A DNA stretch of 64,000 nt, taken from assembly GCF_004358025.1 (NCBI RefSeq), contig NZ_SMTL01000007.1, positions 1 through 64,000 on the forward strand, written 5' to 3'. Positions 45,388 through 53,065 of the stretch are shown piece by piece. The DNA is from Rhizobium deserti. Lineage in GTDB: Bacteria; Pseudomonadota; Alphaproteobacteria; Rhizobiales; Rhizobiaceae. The position numbers and the translations under genes were made by a program. Numbering within the stretch: position 1 is the first letter of the stretch; each line of letters opens with the position of its first letter. A model generated the notes under the pieces. That model was not told the DNA's origin. It worked only from the letters and a program-made list of their open reading frames with translations, and searched no databases.

Positions 45388-47187
45388 TCAGTCCTCCGTT
45401 TCCACTCGTTTTAGAGTGACGCTCAACTCTACCAGCAGCGTTGCGGTGTCTCCCCCGCCACGGCGTGCTTTTTCCACAGCCGCCGAATCCGACTCTCCGG
45501 TCCACAGGCCTATGACATCGTCTACGAGCCATTCCGCCAGGTTTCGGCCGTTTGCGGCAACCGTTCCTATTGGCGGGCGCTTCGTGTTGCTCCCGTTGTC
45601 AAACCTCTCTTCAAACAGGCGCGCTGGTATCACCGGCATAGTCACGCCACCGGTTCGCGGGCCTACGAATAGCAGGAAACTCGAGGGTTGTTTCACGAGG
45701 TCGCGGAGCTGCTTCATATCGACCTCATAATATTCTCCTGCCGCGTTAGCGCCTCTAAACATGCGCTTCGCCTGAATGAACACGGCCCGCTCTGCGAACG
45801 TTTTTCCGTTTTTACTGGCCTTCAAGATCAGGGTGACATCGGTTGAGAAGCTGGCACCTTCAACCAGCCCTTCTGCCCCTTCCTCCTTTTTGCCCACAAA
45901 GCGATGATCAAGCGCGACGTCTGCAAATTCCGGAAGGTCCAGTTCTCGCGCGAAGTCCCGCCCGTAGCGCGTGGCTTGCTCGCTATAGTTTTTCAGGCGT
46001 TCAAACAGTTTCGCTACCAGGGTTTCCTCACCAGCGGAGGCCGTCGAGCGAACCTCGTCAGCTAGTGTCTCCGCTGCTTGGGAAAATGCCCCCACCAATA
46101 TCTGCTCAACGCCTGCATTTCCGAGCCATGTCCGAGACTCGCGGCGGGAGGTAATCCGCGGTCGTGAGGGTCCGAATGCTGCAAGCATCTCGTAGACAGG
46201 ATCGGGGCGACCTTCAATCATCTCAACGGCGGAGCGGGCCCGCAACCTGACGCGAGGCGACGGATGTCGGGATCTTTCCAGCGATTTGTCGCCAATCGCC
46301 GGGTCTGCCTGTATGACTGCAAGCTGTACGAACCTGTCCTCGGAATCGGCCGCGAACCATAGCAACGCTTCGGTGGCGGCCTCTCCCAATTCTCGATCCT
46401 TAGCGGCTAACTCGGCAAAATGTCCACGCCAAGCCTTCCTTGAAGCTCCCGACAGCCTTTCCAGGCTCAGACCGCTCGATTTAAAGCCAGCCATCGGAAG
46501 CTGCAGGACCACGTCAGCTAGCGCCCTGATGGCTTCCGTGCCACGGGCGCGGTGGTCTTCAGACAACAAAGCAAGCATCAATTGCGCCCAGAGTATATTG
46601 CCTTGCCATGCATTGATGAGCTCCACCATCCACGGACTGAACAACAAGCCTTTGATTGAGGCGGACTCCATCACCACACGCAACGAGGCTAGCGACCCGT
46701 TCAGGAGCGCGAGGTCTCTTAAGCACTCGTGGAAGTCTGAACCGGACGACATCAATGTGTGCTGTAGGGCCCTATCGAGGAACTCACCGTCGTCCTTTAG
46801 GTGCGGCCAGACGAATACCAATCGATCGAAATCATCGTGGCCATACCCTCGGCGGCCGATATTGGCGATTGCGTCTTCGCGAGCCTGGCCTTTAAACTTC
46901 TGCAAATGCTGGAACTGCCATGCTTCCAATCTATCTATGAACTCCGCACGAACGTCGTCGTCCGGGCACTCTCTGGCACCTAGTTTCACATCGCGGACCT
47001 TCTCGTAGGTCAAATCGTAGACAGCCAAACCAGACAATATTGTCTCTAAAGCTTCCGGCCAACTCATACCTGACTTCACGGGTTTAACGATTTCCCTGAG
47101 CGCGGCCGCGTACGGCGCACATTCCACGAGCTTCACGGCGTTCATGAACTTGGTCTTTGAAGCGTCCTTGTCAGTTTCCGGCAACAT
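45388..47187 (-). CDS. unrecognised 599-aa protein: helical repeats plus PD-(D/E)xK-like C-terminus
   Basis: I do not recognise a family. Residues ~20-380 are almost wholly helical, with HEAT-like stretches (LRDLALLNGSLASLRVVMES, RALADVVLQLPMAGF, SRHPSPRVRLRARSAVEMI). The C-terminal ~200 residues fit a restriction-endonuclease-like core: helix EETLVAKLFERLKNY, acidic D450 in STDVTLIL, then FIQAKRM with Q472-x-K474 as in Mrr-type sites, and a following helix-strand (LRDLVKQ, FLLFVG). The strong GGAGG site at the ATG shows a real gene. It is divergent from a small disrupted gene. A DNA-targeting defence role is inference. Confidence 0.72.
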   Translation of the reverse strand: MLPETDKDASKTKFMNAVKLVECAPYAAALREIVKPVKSGMSWPEALETILSGLAVYDLTYEKVRDVKLGARECPDDDVRAEFIDRLEAWQFQHLQKFKGQAREDAIANIGRRGYGHDDFDRLVFVWPHLKDDGEFLDRALQHTLMSSGSDFHECLRDLALLNGSLASLRVVMESASIKGLLFSPWMVELINAWQGNILWAQLMLALLSEDHRARGTEAIRALADVVLQLPMAGFKSSGLSLERLSGASRKAWRGHFAELAAKDRELGEAATEALLWFAADSEDRFVQLAVIQADPAIGDKSLERSRHPSPRVRLRARSAVEMIEGRPDPVYEMLAAFGPSRPRITSRRESRTWLGNAGVEQILVGAFSQAAETLADEVRSTASAGEETLVAKLFERLKNYSEQATRYGRDFARELDLPEFADVALDHRFVGKKEEGAEGLVEGASFSTDVTLILKASKNGKTFAERAVFIQAKRMFRGANAAGEYYEVDMKQLRDLVKQPSSFLLFVGPRTGGVTMPVIPARLFEERFDNGSNTKRPPIGTVAANGRNLAEWLVDDVIGLWTGESDSAAVEKARRGGGDTATLLVELSVTLKRVETED

Positions 47188-47319
47188 GTAGCCTCCGTTT
47201 GATCGCGGCAGATCGAAATATTTCCTTCGAGAGCGTGATCCGAACGCTTACAGCCGTCGGCTATTGTTCGGAAGGCGATTCCCCGGTTTGATTAACCATC
47301 GGGCATTTGAGGAGCCGCC

Positions 47320-47692
47320 GTGAATAGTGCCAGAATTGAAGACGACGTCGTCAAAAACCTGACTGAAAGCGATGGCTGCACGCTTCAGGAGCATGCGATA
47401 GGTACGGTCGACTTGCTGGCTGAGAGCTATATTCGGCACCTGGACTTCTGTGTCGAAGTAGGGCTTGTCAGTCGGGCAGGCTGGGTCTTGGATTTCGTCA
47501 CGCGATACGACCTCTCGCATTTTGAGGAGCTGCGCGGCTTTTTTTGAGAAGGCTGTGGAATGGTTGCCGAAAGCGAAGGAATATGAAACCGAGCATGGGA
47601 AAGGTTCTCTTCTTAATCTTGAGCACCCACGATTTCGCGCAGCCATTGAAGGAGCTTTTGTTAATACGGCTTCAGAGCTGCTTTTTGATTGA
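47320..47692 (+). pseudogene. small gene split by a frameshift in a T7 run
   Basis: A GTG start at 47320 has an ideal GAGGAG site. The frame encodes 75 aa ending FEELRGFF at a TGA inside GGCTTTTTTTGAG. Skipping one T continues as EKAVEWLPKAKEYETEHGKG and ends ASELLFD, giving ~124 aa. Either one T is extra (mutation or sequence error), or a +1 shift occurs at TTT-TGA, reminiscent of prfB. The product is acidic and unknown. It is divergent from the 599-aa gene. Confidence 0.6.
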
Positions 47693-48002
47693 GCTGCTCT
47701 TCAAAGGAGTCCCTAGCAAGGACCCAGACGTCATCGAACGTCGCGACGAAATTGCGCGTGCGGCCATCCCACAATTCAATGATTCCCTCATGATATGCTC
47801 TCTCAGATTCGAGCTTGCGTAGGGTAAGCTTTTTTATATTGATGATACGCTGTGCTCCTAGCGCAGCTTCGACGGTGCTGAACAAACCCAGCGACGCACC
47901 GTCCGCGTCTTCGGCACTAAAACATTCCTTGCCGTCGATCTCAACGATGGCTGCGCCTTCCTTGAAGAACCCCATGCAGTAGCCTCCCGCTGTATATCGC
48001 AT
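47661..48002 (-). CDS. hypothetical protein, 113 aa
   Basis: GFFKEGAAIVEIDGKECFSAEDADGASLGLFSTVEAALGAQRI suggests a compact alpha/beta protein; the C-terminal half is polar (LTLRKLESERAYHEGIIELWDGR). The ATG at 48002 with GGTAGGAAAG upstream is the best start; the frame extends further. Its end overlaps the convergent small gene by about 30 bases. No family recognised. Confidence 0.5.
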   Translation of the reverse strand: MRYTAGGYCMGFFKEGAAIVEIDGKECFSAEDADGASLGLFSTVEAALGAQRIINIKKLTLRKLESERAYHEGIIELWDGRTRNFVATFDDVWVLARDSFEEQLNQKAALKPY

Positions 48003-48129
48003 CTTTCCTACCAACCAAGTCGTTGAGAAAATGCGAACTGGCCTGGTACGAGCTTGAACGATCAAGGATGTTGATGCGCCGATCCTTCCACTCTCTGAAC
48101 TTTCTGAACACAAGCGATCCATCAGACGC

Positions 48130-48164
48130 CGCAGCCCCGCGAGTTGAGATAATACGGGGCTGCG
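48130..48164. terminator. 10-bp inverted repeat downstream of the alcohol dehydrogenase
   Basis: CGCAGCCCCG (48130-48139) pairs perfectly with CGGGGCTGCG (48155-48164). No T tract follows on either strand, so it may be a Rho-independent stem without a tail or an mRNA-stabilising hairpin. Confidence 0.45.
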
Positions 48165-48224
48165 ACGTCATTCATTTCTGTTGGCTCTCCGCCTAATCGC
48201 ATCGGCCTAACGTGTTAGGGAGCG

Positions 48225-49313
48225 TCAGAACGAAGTGATGACGCTGCGAGCCACTGCTCCGCGCTTTAAGTCTTCATACGCTTCGTTGATCTGGCTAATG
48301 TTGATCGTTCGCGAGATCAGATCGTCGAGATTGAAACGCCCCTGCAGATAAAGGTCGGCGAACATCGGGACGTCATTTTTGATGTTGCTGGAGCCCATGT
48401 AAACGCCCCGCACGTCAACCTGCCGGACCACAAGGTCCAGCCCTTGGATAGGAGTCTCTACGCCTGGCCGGTGAAGTCCGATCAGATACACCGACCCGCC
48501 CTTCTTTGCCATCTGGATTGCCTGCTATGTCGTAGGGACAAGGCCAATTACCTCGAATCCGTGATCAACGCCGCCGCCGGTTATTTCCCTAACCGCCTCG
48601 ATAGCATCGGTCGCTTTCGAGTTCACGAAATGCGTCGCCCCGAACTTGATGGCCAGGGTCTCTTTCTCCGCCTGCAGGTCAACCGCGATAATCCGCGAAG
48701 CACCCGCGAGGCGGGCTCCGGAAATGACGTTCAGACCGACCCCGCCGACGCCGATGACGACGACGGACTGGCCAGGCCGGATCTTAGCCGTGTTTATCGC
48801 GGCACCCGCGCCAGTAATTACGCTGCAGCCAAGGAGGGATGCCTGAGCGAAAGGCACTTCTTTCGACACTTTGACAAGCTGGTTCTCGTGAATCAGCGCG
48901 AATTCCGCGAACCCGGCCGTACCCCAACCCGTGGTGACCGCGGCTCCCTCCCGAGTAAGCCTCGATCCGTCTTCCGGTGGACGGAGGGTCTCTTCAGGAC
49001 TATCGCACTGGTAGCTGGAGCCGGCAACGCAATGACCGCAATGACCGCAGCTCTGGACGAGGGAGCCCACTACGTGGTCACCAACTGCCATGTCGAGAAC
49101 GTTCGGACCGACAGCCTTAACGATCCCGGCGACCTCGTGGCCAAGCACCGCAGGTAGAGGCGTTCCGAAATTCGCCTCCGCCAGATGGAGATCAGAGTGG
49201 CAGAGCCCGCAGGCTTTTACCTCTACAAGGACCTCGCGTCCGACAGGCGAACCGATCTCGATCTCCTCGATATCGAATTTGCCGCTAAAGGCGTTTAGCA
49301 CGGCAGCTTTCAT
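48225..49313 (-). pseudogene. zinc alcohol dehydrogenase interrupted by an in-frame amber codon
   Basis: Without the stop this is a normal 362-aa medium-chain zinc ADH: catalytic-zinc C in ACGLCHSD and GHEVAG, structural-zinc cysteines in QSCGHCGHCVAGSSYQC, and NAD site VIGVGGVGLNVISGA. A TAG at 48525-48527 ends the frame after GLVPTT; the same frame continues QAIQMAKKGGSVYLIGLHRPG through to VARSVITSF. The truncated form lacks the last ~100 residues. It lies downstream of a lactonase-like gene in the TetR cluster. One base change would restore it. Confidence 0.85.
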
Positions 49314-49393
49314 GGTAGTCTCCTTGATGTCGTTTCCGCACGCTCTTGCCGCTGCGGATGTTCGACAACACTAGGAGTGAAGCTTCGAGCCAG

Positions 49394-49399
49394 ATTGTA
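49394..49399 (-). promoter_or_regulatory. TACAAT -10-like element for the alcohol dehydrogenase
   Basis: On the minus strand TTTACAATCTGG lies about 80 bases before the ATG at 49313. Confidence 0.3.
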
Positions 49400-49521
49400 A
49401 ATTTGGGGCGCGTCGGATGGCTCCGCGCTTAGAAAACTCGAATTTCCAAGTCATTCGACGCGCCCTGCGGCAGCAGAGTGCGCGGGCCCAGCTGGCGCGC
49501 GCACCTGTCAGAGCCAGGCCA

Positions 49522-50409
49522 TCAAGCTGCCTTGATCTCCTCGGGAAGCTGCGGGTGAGCGAGAAGATCGTAGCTGGCCGCGGTTGTCACGTCCGCCTTG
49601 GGATCGTCGATCGCGCCGTCGAAGCGCCCGACGACCTTTCCCCCGCTGATAAGCGCAGGCGCGTCGTGACTGATAAGAAGGAAACGGGTGCCAGAGAGGG
49701 CCCGCTTGATCGCCTTTTTTTCTTGAAGGGTCGACATCGCGTGGTTGCCCGTGATCGTCGGCTCGTGCGCCGCCTGGTCCAGGATCGGATTGATAAGCTG
49801 GTCGCCGAGGTGATAGGCGATGTCGCCGGCGATGTTAGCAAGGCCTTCGTCGGTCTCTACGAGAATTGAGATGGAACCGGGGGTGTGCCCGCCGGATAGA
49901 CGAACGGCTACGCCGGGGATGATTTCTTCTTCGAAGGTTCCGTCGACGTCGAAAAGACGGAGCGCCCCGCGGGTATGGAGGCGGTCGATAAGATGCTTGG
50001 TCTCGGTGGCGGTATACATGCCCGGCCCCATCAAGCCGGATGCCGCGAACTCGAGCTCGCGCCGCGACATCATGACCGTCGTCGACATCGGGAACAGGTA
50101 ATCCTGGCCGGAGTGGTCGATATGCACGTGCGTATGGATAATGTGACGGATGTCCTTCATCTTTAGTCCGTGCTGGGCCAGATGGTACTCGATCGACATT
50201 TCGCGGGTTCGCTCGTGAAGCATGCCGAACGCAGCATACTGGTCCGAATCTCTTGAGCCCGTGTCGATCAGGAGCGGCTCTTCACCACCCGTAATGAGAA
50301 AACCAAGTGTAGGAATCCGAGTGAGTATGCCGGGGTTGCGGAACAGCACAAGTCCGCTCGAATCCATGGTAATATTGCCGTAGTTGATCGGGTGGATCTT
50401 GAGGGTCAT
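49522..50409 (-). CDS. MBL-fold lactonase-like hydrolase (AHL/gamma-lactonase type)
   Basis: 295 aa. Zinc site HTHVHIDHSG near residues 92-101; further ligands in LSGGHTPGSISIL and NIAGDIAYHL, with a late LLISHDAP. This pattern is typical of AttM/AiiA-like lactonases. No signal peptide. GGAGA precedes the ATG at 50409, and a TGAACC...GGTTCA palindrome lies 31 bases upstream. With the neighbouring ADH and succinate-semialdehyde dehydrogenase it resembles the blcC(attM) step of gamma-butyrolactone breakdown. Substrate is inferred, not shown. Confidence 0.85.
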   Translation of the reverse strand: MTLKIHPINYGNITMDSSGLVLFRNPGILTRIPTLGFLITGGEEPLLIDTGSRDSDQYAAFGMLHERTREMSIEYHLAQHGLKMKDIRHIIHTHVHIDHSGQDYLFPMSTTVMMSRRELEFAASGLMGPGMYTATETKHLIDRLHTRGALRLFDVDGTFEEEIIPGVAVRLSGGHTPGSISILVETDEGLANIAGDIAYHLGDQLINPILDQAAHEPTITGNHAMSTLQEKKAIKRALSGTRFLLISHDAPALISGGKVVGRFDGAIDDPKADVTTAASYDLLAHPQLPEEIKAA

Positions 50410-50439
50410 AGCAGTTCTCCGTTGGTCCTGGTGGGATAT

Positions 50440-50455
50440 TGAACCGTTTGGTTCA
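50440..50455. promoter_or_regulatory. TetR operator-like palindrome, site 1
   Basis: TGAACCGTTTGGTTCA is a perfect hexamer inverted repeat 31 bases before the lactonase ATG. The same core occurs at 51828, with variants at 51775 and 52750. Confidence 0.7.
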
Positions 50456-50523
50456 TTTTCAAATTGCGTTTGACGGAAAGCCGGTAAGATTTTCCGAGGG
50501 GACACGGCGCTAGGCCGTCACGT

Positions 50524-51738
50524 TCAGGCTCCTTGAGACGTGAAAGCCTCGGTATGCGTCGACTGGACGCGGTTCATCCGGACGACGAGAAGGATGACCA
50601 TTACGCACAAAGCGACCATTATCCCGGCCCCCAGAAGGGTTGCGGTAGCGATGTCGATGACGGTCGCCATTTTACCCAATGCGATGGCCAGCAGCCCGGT
50701 AAAGAGGTAGGCGAGGAGGTAGAGAGCGGACATGACCCCGCCGCGGACATTTTCCGGAGTAACAGGATTGATGATCGCAAGCCCGCCATAGACCATCAGC
50801 GCGTATCCGATACCTGAGATGGCCGTCGCAGGGACAAAGAACAGAAGGCTGTGCTGTGCGACAGCGGCGGCCAGAAAAAACATCCCGACAATGGAGGCCA
50901 CCGAACCCCACATGACTGCCTTAGAACCCTCCAGGCGGTTCGCGAACATTCCGGCAATGCCTAGCGAGATCGCAAACAGGGCCAGCACAGATCCGTTGAC
51001 GAACACATTCGACGAGCGCACCAGCTCTTTGGCGATCTGCGCGCCTAGCGAGGTGATGATCACGCCATGCGCGTAGGCGGTCATGACGGCGATAGACGAT
51101 GCGATGAAGAAGATCCGGATTTCACGTTGGACGCCAGGAACCCTGGGGCGCCAGTGTCGGTCGGGGTCCCTCTTGTTCTCCGGCAGGAACCAGCTCACCG
51201 CAAACAGCGCTACCAGCAGGACGAGAAGAAGTACGAAGGTCAGCCGGCTGGGGAGCGGCGCGTATTCCACAAGAAAACCGCCGACCAGTAGCGCACAGGA
51301 AAACCCGACGGCCTGCGCTATGATCGTCGTGGAGCTTGCCCTTGTCACGCCACCGGCACCGGCGAACTCCTGCAGAGCAGCGGTCGATGGTCCCGCCGAA
51401 AGGCCTACCCCGATGCCCATGAAAACGCGGCCAACGAAGAGCGTCGCTACGTTTGGCGCGATCACGAAGAGGAAGACGCCGATTATCGACGAGCCTAGAC
51501 CGAGCAGCATAGTGGTGCGACGACCGATGAAATCCGACACGTCGCCAAACAGCACCAGCACGGCGACGACTACGATCGGATATATCGCGAATATCGCGGT
51601 GGTCACGGTTGGGGTAAGGCTCCACTCTTGAGCGTATAGAGGATAGACCATCGCGGGGGCGGCGCTCGTCCACAGTGTATGGGCTACCACGCCGGCGGAG
51701 ACCCAGAAGCTCAGCGGTTTCGATAGACTTCCTGGCAT
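50524..51738 (-). CDS. MFS transporter
   Basis: 404 aa with 12 predicted helices. Motif A-like FGDVSDFIGRRTTMLLG after helix 2, and GRVFMGIGVGLSAGPSTAALQEF in helix 4. AGGAG lies before the ATG at 51738. Two operator-like palindromes lie 37 and 90 bases upstream. In the TetR cluster it probably imports the lactone substrate or exports a toxic compound. Confidence 0.9.
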   Translation of the reverse strand: MPGSLSKPLSFWVSAGVVAHTLWTSAAPAMVYPLYAQEWSLTPTVTTAIFAIYPIVVVAVLVLFGDVSDFIGRRTTMLLGLGSSIIGVFLFVIAPNVATLFVGRVFMGIGVGLSAGPSTAALQEFAGAGGVTRASSTTIIAQAVGFSCALLVGGFLVEYAPLPSRLTFVLLLVLLVALFAVSWFLPENKRDPDRHWRPRVPGVQREIRIFFIASSIAVMTAYAHGVIITSLGAQIAKELVRSSNVFVNGSVLALFAISLGIAGMFANRLEGSKAVMWGSVASIVGMFFLAAAVAQHSLLFFVPATAISGIGYALMVYGGLAIINPVTPENVRGGVMSALYLLAYLFTGLLAIALGKMATVIDIATATLLGAGIMVALCVMVILLVVRMNRVQSTHTEAFTSQGA

Positions 51739-51774
51739 TGCCAACTCCTGTCTGAGACGTTCCGTCCGGCGTTT

Positions 51775-51790
51775 TGAACTGAACAGTTCG
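51775..51790. promoter_or_regulatory. TetR operator-like palindrome, site 2
   Basis: TGAACTGAACAGTTCG: GAACTG and CAGTTC are perfect arms. It lies 37 bases before the MFS start. Confidence 0.6.
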
Positions 51791-51827
51791 TAACTATGCC
51801 CGCGCCCTTCGCCCGTCAAGACGTTTT

Positions 51828-51843
51828 TGAACCGTTTGGTTCT
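51828..51843. promoter_or_regulatory. TetR operator-like palindrome, site 3
   Basis: TGAACCGTTTGGTTCT is identical to site 1 at 15 of 16 positions. It lies 90 bases before the MFS start. Confidence 0.7.
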
Positions 51844-52152
51844 TTTTCTTTCGGAGGCTTGGAAATGCGGGCGACTGACTGTGATTCCAGCTTCGCAGGC
51901 AAGAACAGGCAGCGATTGTAAAATCGTAGCATGGTCGTAGGCCGCCTTGGGCGGAACCGCACCCAATAGCGCGTGCAAGACCGAGAGGGCGACCCGTACA
52001 TTGACGGCTAGCTCACGAGGGAGGCCAGAAGGAGCCTTAGACGAACAGGAACTGCCCGCGCGTTGAGGCCAAGCAGAACCCGCTCGCTCTTCGAGCGGAA
52101 ATCAGTCAGCGGCGGAGAGATGGATCAAACACGACGATGAACACGCCGACTT

Positions 52153-52731
52153 TCAGGCCGCCGCGGGAGTGGTAGCTAGTCCATTCACAAGAAGGCGCAT
52201 GAAAGCGCTGACTCGAATCCGGTGCGCGGCCACATCAGGGTGCAGGTTCGCGTCTATGCAGATGCCTGCGAAGAACGTCCAAACGAGGTCGCACACGGCA
52301 TCTACCTGTTCAGGCGGGAGTGCGGCCTCTACGTTGCTGCGTATCGCGGCCATACGCTTTTCGTTGAATTCGGAAATAAGACTGATCGCCGGGTCCGGCA
52401 GCAAAGCTACGTCGCGGCTGGCGTTGATCAACAGGCAGCCAGCATAATCATCGGAGAAACTGGGCGCCAATAGCAGGAACTGCTCGATATTGCCGAATCC
52501 CTGCGGCAAGCCACCGAGAATGCGCAGCGCGGGACCTGTCTCGAGATACCGCCTTAGCGCGGCGACAAAGATATCGTCCTTGCTCTCGAACTCCGAATAC
52601 AATCCGGACTTGTTAACGCCCGTGGCAGCTTCCAACTGTTGGACATTGGTCCCCGCAAGGCCAAATCGCCAGAAAATAGGAATAGCCTTGTCAAGGATAG
52701 CTTCTCGGGTAAATTTTTTTGGTCTAGCCAT
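52153..52731 (-). CDS. TetR-family transcriptional regulator
   Basis: 192 aa. N-terminal HTH: PKKFTREAILDKAIPIFWRFGLAGTNVQQLEAATGVNKSGLYSEFESKDDIFVAALRRYL. The C-terminal ligand domain contains DDYAGCLLINASRDVALLPDP, as in the TetR_C group of AcrR-like repressors. The start at 52731 fits; a TGAACC palindrome lies 19 bases upstream, so autorepression is likely. Probably controls the adjoining MFS and lactonase genes through the matching sites. Confidence 0.92.
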   Translation of the reverse strand: MARPKKFTREAILDKAIPIFWRFGLAGTNVQQLEAATGVNKSGLYSEFESKDDIFVAALRRYLETGPALRILGGLPQGFGNIEQFLLLAPSFSDDYAGCLLINASRDVALLPDPAISLISEFNEKRMAAIRSNVEAALPPEQVDAVCDLVWTFFAGICIDANLHPDVAAHRIRVSAFMRLLVNGLATTPAAA

Positions 52732-52749
52732 GCGCGCAATATAGAGTAG

Positions 52750-52765
52750 TGAACCAGTCAGTTCA
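52750..52765. promoter_or_regulatory. TetR operator-like palindrome, site 4 (autoregulation)
   Basis: TGAACCAGTCAGTTCA has TGAAC/GTTCA arms and sits 19 bases before the TetR ATG. It could also affect the divergent aldehyde dehydrogenase. Confidence 0.65.
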
Positions 52766-52990
52766 ATATACATTGTGCTGGTTCCCGGAAGTCTGGGTCT
52801 TGGTAGTAATTTCTCGGCTGCTCACCCCCGCCACCACCGCATCCCGATTACAATTCGCTCTGCTTCGCCTCTTTCACCAGATTCCCTTTAGCTCGGGAAC
52901 ACAGCAGAACGCGGCGGAAACCACTGTTTTGTATGGTCGCCGCTTCGTGGTGTTCTTTTCGATCCCACCTCCCGCATTTGTGCCGGAAGG

Positions 52991-52996
52991 TACAAT
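52991..52996 (+). promoter_or_regulatory. TACAAT -10-like element for the aldehyde dehydrogenase
   Basis: GGTACAATGGGGAC lies 70 bases before the ATG at 53066. Confidence 0.4.
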
Positions 52997-53065
52997 GGGG
53001 ACGGTAGCCGAGGGACTATGTCTCGGTCGACTGCCGCCTTCAACGGCTCGACCAGGAGACATTAA

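Noticed and set aside
47248-47646. 132-aa frame on the minus strand
   Set aside because: It opposes the small gene that has a strong ribosome site and has no recognisable features.
48525-48527. TAG as pyrrolysine or a readthrough codon in the ADH
   Set aside because: Pyrrolysine is not expected in this lineage, and the position has no special context; a nonsense change is simpler.
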